Positions 1 through 7,877 of a DNA stretch of 64,000 nt are shown piece after piece. The notes below the pieces were generated by a model that saw only the letters and a program-made list of their open reading frames with translations, made no database searches and was not told the origin of the DNA. The stretch is from positions 434,001-498,000 of the forward strand of contig NZ_CP026124.1 in NCBI RefSeq assembly GCF_002902905.1, read 5' to 3'. The position numbers were made by a program, and so were the translations under genes. The DNA comes from Achromobacter sp. AONIH1. GTDB lineage: Bacteria > Pseudomonadota > Gammaproteobacteria > Burkholderiales > Burkholderiaceae_B. Every line of letters starts with the position of its first letter. The stretch's first letter is position 1.

Positions 1-1
1 C

Positions 2-424
2 GTCACCGGCGCCAGCGGCCAATCCCCGGACTGGATCGCCGCACACGCCGACGGCTGGCTCACGTACCCCGGCTCGTCCGTCGTCCCCGCGGGCCCCAAG
101 GCCCTGGGCCAGAAAATCCAGGCTTGGCGCGACCGCATCCCCGACGGCGGCTTCCGCCCTCACGCCACCAACGAATGGATAGACCTGGTCGACGACCCCA
201 CGCACCCGCCCACCCTGCTGCACGGCGGTTTCATCCTGCAGATCGGCCGCCACGCGCTCATCGATCTGCTCTCGCAATGGCAGACTGCCGGCGTCAACCA
301 CGTCGCCCTGGGCATCCAGTTCTCACGCCGCCCCGCCGCCGAAGCCATCCAGGAATTGGCGGAGGAAGTGCTGCCGCGCTTCCCGTCGCATGAGGATGTG
401 CCGCCACTGGATATGGATTGGTAG
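2..424 (+). CDS. LLM-class flavin-dependent oxidoreductase, C-terminal part
   Basis: This is the last 140 residues of a protein whose start lies left of the window. The frame is open from base 2 to the TAG at 422-424. It resembles the C-terminal half of luciferase-like monooxygenases of the BA3436 type (TIGR03571), which use reduced FMN and oxygen. Family-like stretches are QSPDWIAAHADGWLTYP near the left edge and a terminal segment in which the protein repeats the pattern of a TIM-barrel helix (HALIDLLSQWQTAGVNHVALG). The substrate cannot be told. The gene is followed by a 600-bp gene-free stretch. Confidence 0.75.
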   Translation, partial: VTGASGQSPDWIAAHADGWLTYPGSSVVPAGPKALGQKIQAWRDRIPDGGFRPHATNEWIDLVDDPTHPPTLLHGGFILQIGRHALIDLLSQWQTAGVNHVALGIQFSRRPAAEAIQELAEEVLPRFPSHEDVPPLDMDW

Positions 425-564
425 GCGTGACTGCGAAAGCAGCGTGCGAACTGCTATACGCATGAACGGCGAACAGCAGGCCACGCAGCACACGCCAACA
501 CTCACCGCCAGGCAAGGCACGCCCCTCCACAACCAACACCCCCACGACGCAAGCCACCACGTAT

Positions 565-598
565 GCAGAAACCGGCCGCCCGCGCGGCCGGTTTCTGC
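565..598. repeat. Perfect 15-bp-arm palindrome
   Basis: The arm GCAGAAACCGGCCGC (565-579) is followed by the 4-base loop CCGC and its exact reverse complement (584-598). It could act as a strong RNA hairpin at the end of the upstream oxidoreductase transcript. There is no flanking T-run, so intrinsic termination is not assured. Confidence 0.85.
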
Positions 599-661
599 GG
601 GCGACGTAAGCCTCGCCACCGACCACGGCTCCAGCAACGCCACATCCCTCGAAAGCCGCAG

Positions 662-838
662 CCCCTCGGGCGGGGCGGCGCGGCTGCGAGCAACCTCGAT
701 GCGCCCGAGGGAATCCGAAGGCAGCCGCCGCAGGCGGCAACGAGGATGACGAAGGGGGGGCCCGCCTAGGGAAGTCCGGAGCGAAGGCTCCGGACCGCGA
801 TCGTGGGCGCGAGCAGCCGCGACGCCCCGCCCGAGGGG
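662..838. repeat. Long inverted repeat, 26-bp arms
   Basis: The arms at 662-687 and 813-838 match at 25 of 26 positions when one is reverse-complemented. They enclose 125 bp that contain a second hairpin at 775-796 (GTCCGGAG / CTCCGGAC). The element looks like a folded intergenic repeat of REP/MITE type, but no transposase or target duplication is visible. Confidence 0.6.
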
Positions 839-873
839 CGACCCACGAAGCGCCAGCACACAACGCTCAACGA

Positions 874-907
<34 letters not shown>

Positions 908-976
908 AAAGCAGTAGCAGCAGTGAAGACAACAGCCTCACAAACCGCCAACACTCCAGCCCCCCAAAAAAGACCC

Positions 977-1004
977 AAAAAAAACGGCGCCACAAAGGCG
1001 CCGT
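977..1004 (-). terminator. Intrinsic terminator of ilvD
   Basis: Read on the minus strand, a CGGCGCC/GGCGCCG stem (arms 997-1003 and 985-991, loop of five) is followed by eight T residues (977-984). It lies about 20 bp beyond the ilvD stop codon and is the clearest intrinsic terminator of this part of the window. Confidence 0.9.
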
Positions 1005-1024
1005 CTTCTCCAAAACCCAAACCC

Positions 1025-2887
1025 TCAACGCTTCTGCTTGAGCTGCGAAAGATCCCGCACCGCCCCCCGATCTGCCGAAGTCGCCAGCGCCGCATAAGCC
1101 TGCAAGGCCAGCGACACCACGCGCTCCCGATCCACCGGCTCCCAAGCCTTCTCCCGCGCGTTCATCGCCTCGCGACGCCGCGCCAGCACCTCATCCGACA
1201 CCGCCAGATGCATCTTGCGCCGCGGAATATCGATCTCGATCACATCGCCGTCTTCCACCAGCCCGATCGTGCCGCCCTCCGCCGCCTCCGGCGAAGCATG
1301 CCCGATCACCAGCCCCGACGACCCGCCCGAGAAACGCCCGTCCGTGAACAGCGCGCACACCTTGCCCAGACCCTTGGACTTCAGATAGGACGTCGGATAC
1401 AGCATCTCCTGCATCCCCGGCCCGCCCTTCGGCCCTTCGTAGCGAATCACCACGACATCGCCAGCGACGACCTTGTCGCCCAGGATGCCTTCCACCGCAT
1501 CATCCTGGCTCTCGAACACCCGCGCGCGTCCCGTGAACACCCACTGCGACTCATCCACGCCCGCGGTCTTCACGATGCAGCCCTTCTCGGCCAGGTTGCC
1601 GTACAGCACCGCCAGCCCGCCGTCCTTCGAATACGCGTTTTCCTTGCTGCGGATGCAGCCTGTCTTGCGGTCCGTGTCCAGCGTCAGGAACGTCGCGTCC
1701 TGGCTGAACGCCACCGTCGTCGGAATGCCTCCGGGCGCCGCGCGATAGAACTTCTGCGCCTCCTCGCCGGCATCGCCCGCCACGTCCCACTGCGCGATCG
1801 CATTGCCCAGCGTGCCGCTGTGCACATTGCCGCAGGACAGGTCCAGCAGATCCGCGCGCGCCAGCTCGCCCAGGATGCCCAGGATGCCGCCCGCGCGATG
1901 CACGTCTTCAATGTGGTACTTGTCGGTGGCCGGCGCCGCCTTGCACAGGCACGGCACCTTGCGCGAAATGCGGTCGATGTCGGCCATCGTGAAATCCACG
2001 CCCGCTTCCTGCGCCGCGGCCAGCAGGTGCAGCACCGTGTTGGTCGAGCCGCCCATCGCCACGTCCAGCGCCATCGCGTTCTCGAACGCGCTCTTGGTGG
2101 CAATGCTGCGCGGCAGGACCGACGCGTCCTCTTCCTGGTAATAGCGGCGGCACAGATCCACCACCAGGCGGCCGGCCTGCTCGAACAGGCCCTTGCGCCA
2201 TGCGTGCGTGGCCACGATCGTGCCGTTGCCCGGCAGCGCCAGGCCGATGGCCTCGGTCAGACAGTTCATCGAGTTGGCGGTGAACATGCCGGAACAGGAA
2301 CCGCAGGTCGGGCAGGCGCTACGCTCGACCTCGGCCACATCCGCATCCGACACATTGGGATCGGCCGCCTTGATCATGGCGTCGATCAGGTCGATCTTGG
2401 CGATCACCTTGCCGTCCGTCGGCGACTTCACCTTGCCCGCTTCCATCGGGCCGCCCGACACGAACACCACCGGGATGTTCAGACGCATCGCGGCCATCAG
2501 CATTCCCGGCGTGATCTTGTCGCAGTTCGAGATGCAGACCATCGCGTCGGCGCAATGCGCGTTCACCATGTACTCGACCGAGTCGGCGATCAGCTCGCGC
2601 GACGGCAGCGAATACAGCATGCCGCCGTGACCCATGGCGATGCCGTCATCCACGGCGATGGTGTTGAATTCCTTGGCGACGCCGCCGGCGGCCTCGATTT
2701 CCTTGGCGACCAGCGCGCCCAGGTCGCGCAGGTGCACGTGGCCCGGCACGAACTGCGTGAAGGAGTTGACCACCGCGATGATCGGCTTGCCGAAGTCTCC
2801 GTCCTTCATGCCGGTGGCGCGCCACAGGGCGCGGGCGCCGGCCATGTTGCGGCCGTGGGTCGAGGTGCGGGAACGGTAGTGCGGCAT
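1025..2887 (-). CDS. ilvD: Dihydroxy-acid dehydratase
   Basis: IlvD dehydrates 2,3-dihydroxy-3-methylbutanoate and its methylpentanoate homologue to the 2-oxo acids that precede valine, leucine and isoleucine. It is a cytoplasmic iron-sulfur enzyme. The protein has 620 residues, close to the usual 610-620. It shows the [10 protein letters not shown] motif with Cys122, the [16 protein letters not shown] motif with Cys192/195/198, and a DGRFSGG motif in the C-terminal domain. The start at 2887 is preceded by a purine-rich GAGAAAG. It stands alone, ended by its own terminator, with AraC- and LysR-type genes upstream on the same strand. I see no attenuator-like leader peptide. Confidence 0.98.
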   Translation of the reverse strand: MPHYRSRTSTHGRNMAGARALWRATGMKDGDFGKPIIAVVNSFTQFVPGHVHLRDLGALVAKEIEAAGGVAKEFNTIAVDDGIAMGHGGMLYSLPSRELIADSVEYMVNAHCADAMVCISNCDKITPGMLMAAMRLNIPVVFVSGGPMEAGKVKSPTDGKVIAKIDLIDAMIKAADPNVSDADVAEVERSACPTCGSCSGMFTANSMNCLTEAIGLALPGNGTIVATHAWRKGLFEQAGRLVVDLCRRYYQEEDASVLPRSIATKSAFENAMALDVAMGGSTNTVLHLLAAAQEAGVDFTMADIDRISRKVPCLCKAAPATDKYHIEDVHRAGGILGILGELARADLLDLSCGNVHSGTLGNAIAQWDVAGDAGEEAQKFYRAAPGGIPTTVAFSQDATFLTLDTDRKTGCIRSKENAYSKDGGLAVLYGNLAEKGCIVKTAGVDESQWVFTGRARVFESQDDAVEGILGDKVVAGDVVVIRYEGPKGGPGMQEMLYPTSYLKSKGLGKVCALFTDGRFSGGSSGLVIGHASPEAAEGGTIGLVEDGDVIEIDIPRRKMHLAVSDEVLARRREAMNAREKAWEPVDRERVVSLALQAYAALATSADRGAVRDLSQLKQKR

Positions 2888-3056
2888 GATCTTTCTCAGG
2901 CGGTTAGCGGACGGGCGAAACGCTAAATAATACGCCGGTTCCGCGCCCGCGCGCCTGGGGACATGCCCGGAGGAGCCCCACGCGCCAGATTCGCGCTGAC
3001 TTCAGGCCAGGTTCGCGCCGGCTTGCGCCCGGATGCCCGCGCCGGTCCCGCAACCC

Positions 3057-3947
3057 TCAGGCGGACGCCGCCCCGCGCGCCGCGAAGGCGCTGGGCGGCT
3101 CGCCCAAGGCCTTGCGGAACATGGCCGCGAAGGCGCTCGGACTCTCGTAGCCCAGGTCCAGCGCCACGTCCAGCACCCGCTCGCCGCGCGCCAGCCGTTC
3201 CATCGCCGCCAGCAGCCGCGCCTGCTGGCGCCAGCGGCCGAAGGTCATGCCGGTATGGCGCAGGAACAGGCGCTGCACCGTCTTGGGATCCACCCCCAAT
3301 TCAAGGGCCCAGTCGGCCACGCCGTCCTGCCGCTCCGGATGCCGCACGATGGCGCGGCAGATGCGCGCCAGCCGGGGCTCGGCCGGTTGCGGCAAATGCA
3401 GCGGCAGCACCGGTTCCTGGCGCAGCTCGTCCAGCAGCAGCATCATCAGGCGGCCGTCGCGCGTGCCCGGCTGCCAGTCCAGCGGCACCTCGGTCGCCGC
3501 CGCCATCAGCTCGCGCAGCAGCGGCGAGATAGACAGCACGCAGCACTGCGTGGGCAGGTGCGCGGCCGCGCCCGGCTCGACGAACACCGTGCGCATGCGC
3601 GGCTCGCCGCTCATGCGGATGCCATGCGCCACCCAGGCCGGCACCCACACGCCGCGCGTGGGCGGCACCACCCAGATGCCCGCCTCGGTCTCCACCACCA
3701 TCACGCCCGAGATCGCGTAGAGCAGCTGCGCGCGGCGATGACGATGGCGGCGCACGCGATGGCCGTCCTCGTAGTCCACCGCCAGTCCGGCCACGGGCCG
3801 CGCCGAGGCTTCGTAGGGGAACAGGTCCAGGTTCGCGGGGGTGCGGGGACCGTTGCGCGGCGCGCCGCCGGGACCGCTGGCGGCGCGACTGCGCACCGAC
3901 GCGGCGCTGGCGGCCGGCGGGGGAATGTCCGTTTTTCGACGATTCAT
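3057..3947 (-). CDS. AraC-family transcriptional regulator with cupin sensor
   Basis: A 296-residue DNA-binding regulator. The N-terminal half carries a cupin-like sensor with a histidine-rich stretch (HRVRRHRHRRAQLLY) followed by the beta-strand pattern GVMVVETEAGIWVVPPTRGVWVPAWVAHGI. The C-terminal 100 residues hold the double helix-turn-helix of the family, with GVDPKTVQRLFLRHTGMTFGRWRQQARL and LDVALDLGYESPSAFAAMFRKALGEPPSAF. This arrangement is like NimR/YeaM-type regulators, which often control MFS pumps. The MFS gene at 5583 is a possible target, but that is inference. It lies 34 bp downstream of a LysR gene in the same direction. Confidence 0.92.
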   Translation of the reverse strand: MNRRKTDIPPPAASAASVRSRAASGPGGAPRNGPRTPANLDLFPYEASARPVAGLAVDYEDGHRVRRHRHRRAQLLYAISGVMVVETEAGIWVVPPTRGVWVPAWVAHGIRMSGEPRMRTVFVEPGAAAHLPTQCCVLSISPLLRELMAAATEVPLDWQPGTRDGRLMMLLLDELRQEPVLPLHLPQPAEPRLARICRAIVRHPERQDGVADWALELGVDPKTVQRLFLRHTGMTFGRWRQQARLLAAMERLARGERVLDVALDLGYESPSAFAAMFRKALGEPPSAFAARGAASA

Positions 3948-3981
3948 GGATGGATGCCGTTGAACACCCCATTCTAGGCGT

Positions 3982-4872
3982 TCAGGCCCGCAAGCCCAGC
4001 AAGGCCTCGCGCAGGTGCCGCAGCCCGCGGCTGAGCGGCTTGTCTCCGCGCATGACGATGGCCAGCGTGCGCGCCAGGCGCGGCGCCAATGGCAACACGG
4101 TCAGCGCGTCGCGCCGCCCCGCGCCCGACACCGCCAGCCTGGGCAGCACGGCGCAGCCCAGGCCGGCGGCCACGATCTCCTTCATGGCCTCCGTGCTGCC
4201 CAGCTCCATCACCGGCTTGGCCGCCAGGCCGGCCTTCTCGAACCAGTCATCCACCAGCCGCCGCGTGCGCGCGCCCGGCTCGAACAGCACCAGCGGCAGC
4301 GCCGCCAGCGCCTGCGGCGTGGCGCTGGCCGGGACCGGGATCGGTCCGTGCGCCGGGAAGATCGCCACGAACTCGTCCTCCCGCAACGGCTCGACCTGGA
4401 ACATGCGGCCCGGGGCCGGCATCGTCACCAGGCCGATATCCAGCGCGTTGTTCTCCAGCCCGCGCAGCATGTCGGCCGTATTGCCCGTGCTGGCCACAAC
4501 CTCCAGCGCCGGGAAGCGCCGCCGCAGGTCCGCCAGCAGCGGCGGCAGCAGGTAGGTGCAGGCGGTGGCGCCCGTGCCCAGCCGCAGCCGGCCGCTCACC
4601 TGCGAGGCATGGGCCGTCATGGCCTGCTCGGCCTGGGCCAGCGTCGCGTCGATGGCGCGGATATGCGTGAGCAGCTCCAGCCCGGCCGCCGTCGGACGGG
4701 CGCGCCGGCCGACGCGCTCGACCAGTTTCAGCCCGTAGCGCCGCTCCAGCTGCCGCACCTGCAGGCTGACCGCCGGCTGCGTCACGCCGTTGCGTTCGGC
4801 GGCGGCGGAAAAGCTGCCCAGTTCCGCCACCTGCGCGAACATGCGCAAATGGTCCAGGTTCAGTCCACGCAT
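3982..4872 (-). CDS. LysR-family transcriptional regulator
   Basis: A 296-residue LysR regulator. The winged helix-turn-helix is at residues 5-65 (LDHLRMFAQVAELGSFSAAAERNGVTQPAVSLQVRQLERR), followed by a periplasmic-binding-protein-like effector domain. It diverges from the acetyltransferase/MFS operon that starts 175 bp away. A LysR-type box (TTATG-N5-CATAA) lies 22 bp before its start, so control of its own gene and of the divergent pair is the simplest reading. The effector is unknown. Confidence 0.93.
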   Translation of the reverse strand: MRGLNLDHLRMFAQVAELGSFSAAAERNGVTQPAVSLQVRQLERRYGLKLVERVGRRARPTAAGLELLTHIRAIDATLAQAEQAMTAHASQVSGRLRLGTGATACTYLLPPLLADLRRRFPALEVVASTGNTADMLRGLENNALDIGLVTMPAPGRMFQVEPLREDEFVAIFPAHGPIPVPASATPQALAALPLVLFEPGARTRRLVDDWFEKAGLAAKPVMELGSTEAMKEIVAAGLGCAVLPRLAVSGAGRRDALTVLPLAPRLARTLAIVMRGDKPLSRGLRHLREALLGLRA

Positions 4873-4894
4873 GACCTCAAATCCAAAGTTTTAC

Positions 4895-4909
4895 TTATGC
4901 AATTCATAA
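4895..4909. promoter_or_regulatory. Candidate LysR operator
   Basis: TTATGCAATTCATAA is a perfect TTATG-N5-CATAA dyad and fits the T-N11-A rule for LysR regulators. It sits between the divergent LysR gene and the acetyltransferase gene, in the only AT-rich part of that gap. Confidence 0.6.
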
Positions 4910-5046
4910 TAGACCAAAGCTTTAATAATAGGTCTGCCTGCCTCACACTGACGGCTTACTGGATTGCGCCGTCGGCCCGGATGCCGGCGGCACTTGATCC
5001 GACGGCACTTCCTCCGCCGTTTTTTTATTCCTGCGCCCAACCGTCC

Positions 5047-5586
5047 ATGCCCGCCCCCACTCTCCTCATCCGCGACAGCGTCGACGCCGACCTGCCCGCC
5101 ATCAAGGCCATCTACGCCCATCATGTGCTGCACGGCACCGCCTCCTTCGAGCTGGACCCGCCGTCCATCGAGGAAATGCGCCAGCGCCGCGCCGCCGTGC
5201 TGGCCCAGGGCATGTTCTACCTGGTGGCCGAAATCGACGGCGAAGTGGTGGGCTATGCCTACGCCACGCCGTACCGCCCGCGCCCGGCCTACCGCCACAC
5301 GGTGGAAGACTCGGTCTACGTGAAGACCGGCCGCGGCGGACTCGGCATCGGCGGCAAGCTGCTGGCCGCGCTGGTCGAGCGCTGCGCCGCGGCCGGCTGG
5401 CGCCAGATGCTGGCCGTGGTGGGCGACAGCCGCAACGCGGCCTCGCTGGCGCTGCACGCCAGCCAGGGCTTCCATCCCGTGGGCACGCTGCGGTCGGTCG
5501 GACACAAGCATGGCGAATGGCGCGACACGGTGCTGATGCAGCGCGCGCTGGGTGACGGCGACGCCACGCCGCCGGGCCGGCCGTGA
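5047..5586 (+). CDS. GNAT N-acetyltransferase, phosphinothricin acetyltransferase-like
   Basis: A 179-residue GNAT enzyme that would transfer an acetyl group from acetyl-CoA to a small amine. The start at 5047 gives the family-typical opening (LLIRDSVDADLPAIKAIYAHHVLHGTASFE). The GYAYATPYRPRPAYRHTVEDSVYV strand region and the TGRGGLGIGGKLL acetyl-CoA-binding loop match the Pat/Bar/MddA group, which acetylates phosphinothricin, methionine sulfoximine or methionine sulfone. The exact amine is not decidable. A longer upstream extension in the same frame runs antisense through the LysR gene and is not credible. The stop overlaps the start of the MFS gene. Confidence 0.88.
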   Translation: MPAPTLLIRDSVDADLPAIKAIYAHHVLHGTASFELDPPSIEEMRQRRAAVLAQGMFYLVAEIDGEVVGYAYATPYRPRPAYRHTVEDSVYVKTGRGGLGIGGKLLAALVERCAAAGWRQMLAVVGDSRNAASLALHASQGFHPVGTLRSVGHKHGEWRDTVLMQRALGDGDATPPGRP

Positions 5587-6827
5587 GCCCGCCCCGGGAC
5601 GCGGCCGGCCACCTGCCTGTCGCCGCTCCCGTCCGCCCACCGGTCGGCGCCCGGGCCATCGTCTGCCTGGGCCTGTCCCAGCTGATCGGCTGGGGCGTCA
5701 CCTTCTACCTGATCGGCGCGCTCGGTCCGGCGATCACCGCCGGCCTGGGCTGGAACTCGGCCGCTGTCTATGGCGGCTTCTCGGCCGCCATCGTGACCAT
5801 GGCGCTGGTCTCGCCCATCGCCGGCTTGGCGGTGGATCGATGGGGCGGCCGCCGCGTGATGCCGGCCGGCGCGGTGTTGTCGGCGCTGGGCTGCGTGGCG
5901 CTGGCCTCGGCCCATGCGCTGCCGCACTATTACCTGGCCTGGGTCGTGCTGGGCGCGGGCATGCGCCTGAGCCTGTACGACGCGGCCTTCGCCTCGCTGG
6001 CCCGCGCCGCCGGGCCCACCGCCCGCCGGCCCATGTCGCAGATCACCCTGTTCGGCGGGCTGGCGTCCACCGTGATGTGGCCGGTCGGGCACCTGCTCGC
6101 CGAATGGCTGGGCTGGCGCGGCGCGGTGCTGGCCTATGGCGCGCTGGCGCTGGCGACCGCGCCGCTGTTCCTGGCGCTGCCGCGCCAGCGCTACGCCGCG
6201 TCCGCGCCCCAGGCCGGCGCGGCGGCTGGCGGCCTGGCGCGCAGCCAGGGCGAGCGCCGGCTGGCCGGCGCCTTATACGCGCTGATCGCGATGCTGACGA
6301 ATTTCCTGGCGGCGGGCAACGCCGCCCATCTGATCGCCATCCTGACCGGCCTGGGGCTGGCGGCGGCCGCGGCCGTGGGCGTGGCCGCGCTCTGGGGCGT
6401 GGGCCAGTTCTCCGGCCGGCTGGTCGACGTGGCGCTGGGCGGGCGACTGCATCCGCTGACGATGACGCTGATCGTGTGCCTGCTGCTGCCGCTGTCCTTC
6501 GCGCTGGCGCTGGCCTCGGACGGCGATGTGGCCATGCTGGCGGTCTACGCGCTGGCCTACGGCGCCTGCAACGGTCTGCTGACCATCGCGCGCGGCACGC
6601 TGCCGCTGGCGCTCTTCGACTACCGCAGCTACGGCGCGGTGGTGGGCGGGCTGCTGATCCCCAGCTTCCTGCTGACCGCCGCCGCGCCGGTGGCCTATGC
6701 GCAGATGGTCGAGCGTTATGGGGCGCGCGGCGCGATCGGCCTGTCGACCGGACTCGCGGCCGCCATCCTGTCCTGCGCCGCGATCCTGCGCTGGCGCTTC
6801 ATCGGCCGGGCCAGGCAGGGCGGCTGA
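5583..6827 (+). CDS. MFS transporter
   Basis: A 414-residue major facilitator protein with about twelve hydrophobic segments. The loop between segments 2 and 3 carries the motif GLAVDRWGGRRVMPAGAV, a form of the MFS signature GxLaDrxGrrxxl. The GTG start at 5583 overlaps the acetyltransferase TGA by four bases (GTGA), so the two are translationally coupled. Import or export of a compound related to the acetyltransferase substrate is plausible. The direction of transport and the substrate cannot be read from the sequence. Confidence 0.9.
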   Translation: MSPPRDAAGHLPVAAPVRPPVGARAIVCLGLSQLIGWGVTFYLIGALGPAITAGLGWNSAAVYGGFSAAIVTMALVSPIAGLAVDRWGGRRVMPAGAVLSALGCVALASAHALPHYYLAWVVLGAGMRLSLYDAAFASLARAAGPTARRPMSQITLFGGLASTVMWPVGHLLAEWLGWRGAVLAYGALALATAPLFLALPRQRYAASAPQAGAAAGGLARSQGERRLAGALYALIAMLTNFLAAGNAAHLIAILTGLGLAAAAAVGVAALWGVGQFSGRLVDVALGGRLHPLTMTLIVCLLLPLSFALALASDGDVAMLAVYALAYGACNGLLTIARGTLPLALFDYRSYGAVVGGLLIPSFLLTAAAPVAYAQMVERYGARGAIGLSTGLAAAILSCAAILRWRFIGRARQGG

Positions 6828-6905
6828 ACCGCCTCACCGCCCCCCGGAAACACCGAACGCGCGCCATGGACCGCGCCGGCGCGCAAACCGCGACGCGTCC
6901 TGGCG

Positions 6906-7625
6906 TCAGCCGGCCTGACGGCCGCCCGCGTCCCACTTGGCCCAACCCGCCTTGCGCAGCTTGCAGGCCGGGCACTCGCCGCAGCCGTAACCCCAGTCGT
7001 GGCGCTCGCCGCGCTCGCCCAGGTAGCAGGTGTGGCTTTCCTCGACCACGATATCCACCAGCGCGTCGCCGCCCAGCTTGCGGGCCAGCGCCCAGGTCTC
7101 GGACTTGTCGATCCACATCAGCGGCGTCTCGATGGTGACGCGCGCGCCCAGGCCCAGGCCCAGCGCCACCTGCTGCGCCTTGATGGTGTCGTCGCGGCAA
7201 TCGGGATAGCCGGAGAAATCGGTTTCGCACATGCCGCCCACCAGCACGTCCAGCTGACGGCGGTAGCCCAGCGCGGCGGCCAGCGTCAGGAACAGCAGGT
7301 TGCGGCCCGGCACGAAGGTATTGGGCAGGCCGTTGGCCTGCATCTCGATGGCGCGGTCGCTGGTCATGGCGGTGTCGCCCACCTGGCCCAGCACCTTCAG
7401 GTCCAGCAGATGGTCCTCGCCCAGGCGCGGCGCCCAGTCGGGAAAGCGTTCGCGGATGCGGGCCAGCACGGTCAGGCGCGCGTCCAGCTCGATGCGGTGG
7501 CGCTGGCCGTAGTCGAACGCCACGGTTTCCACATGCGCATAGCGCTCCAGCGCCCAGGCCAGGCAGGTGGTGGAATCCTGCCCGCCGGAAAACAGCACGA
7601 GCGCGCGACGTTGATGGTTTTGCAT
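6906..7625 (-). CDS. queC: 7-cyano-7-deazaguanine synthase
   Basis: QueC converts 7-carboxy-7-deazaguanine to preQ0 with ammonia and ATP, on the path to queuosine in tRNA. The 239-residue protein has the PP-loop ATP-binding motif SGGQDS at residues 13-18 and the zinc-binding cysteines Cys200, Cys215, Cys218 and Cys221 in the C-terminal tail (the [13 protein letters not shown] region). Length and motifs are complete. It is monocistronic here, divergent from ppc and convergent with the MFS gene. Confidence 0.97.
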   Translation of the reverse strand: MQNHQRRALVLFSGGQDSTTCLAWALERYAHVETVAFDYGQRHRIELDARLTVLARIRERFPDWAPRLGEDHLLDLKVLGQVGDTAMTSDRAIEMQANGLPNTFVPGRNLLFLTLAAALGYRRQLDVLVGGMCETDFSGYPDCRDDTIKAQQVALGLGLGARVTIETPLMWIDKSETWALARKLGGDALVDIVVEESHTCYLGERGERHDWGYGCGECPACKLRKAGWAKWDAGGRQAG

Positions 7626-7775
7626 AAAGGGGGTTTATCGAATTACGAAGGGATCAGTCGCACTTTAACGCAGCGCCCGACGTTTCCCGTAAGGATCGCT
7701 GCGTAAAATCGAAGCGCTTTTCCTTTCTGGTGTTGTTGCTCCACGCGTTTTTCGTCGCCGGGCCATCCCAAGATG

Positions 7776-7800
7776 AAAAACGCCGCCCCGCCGGGGCGGC
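7776..7800 (-). terminator. Hairpin with T-run facing queC
   Basis: GCCGCCCC and GGGGCGGC (7782-7789 and 7793-7800) form an 8-bp stem with a 3-base loop. Read on the minus strand it is followed by five T residues (7776-7780). It would stop transcripts coming out of the antisense strand of ppc before they enter queC. Confidence 0.5.
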
Positions 7801-7877
7801 AGGCGCGCATGGCGCGTGGCGTGGAGCCCCGATCCCCCTCCCTGTTCCATCCACCCCGTCCGACGGATACCCGCCCG

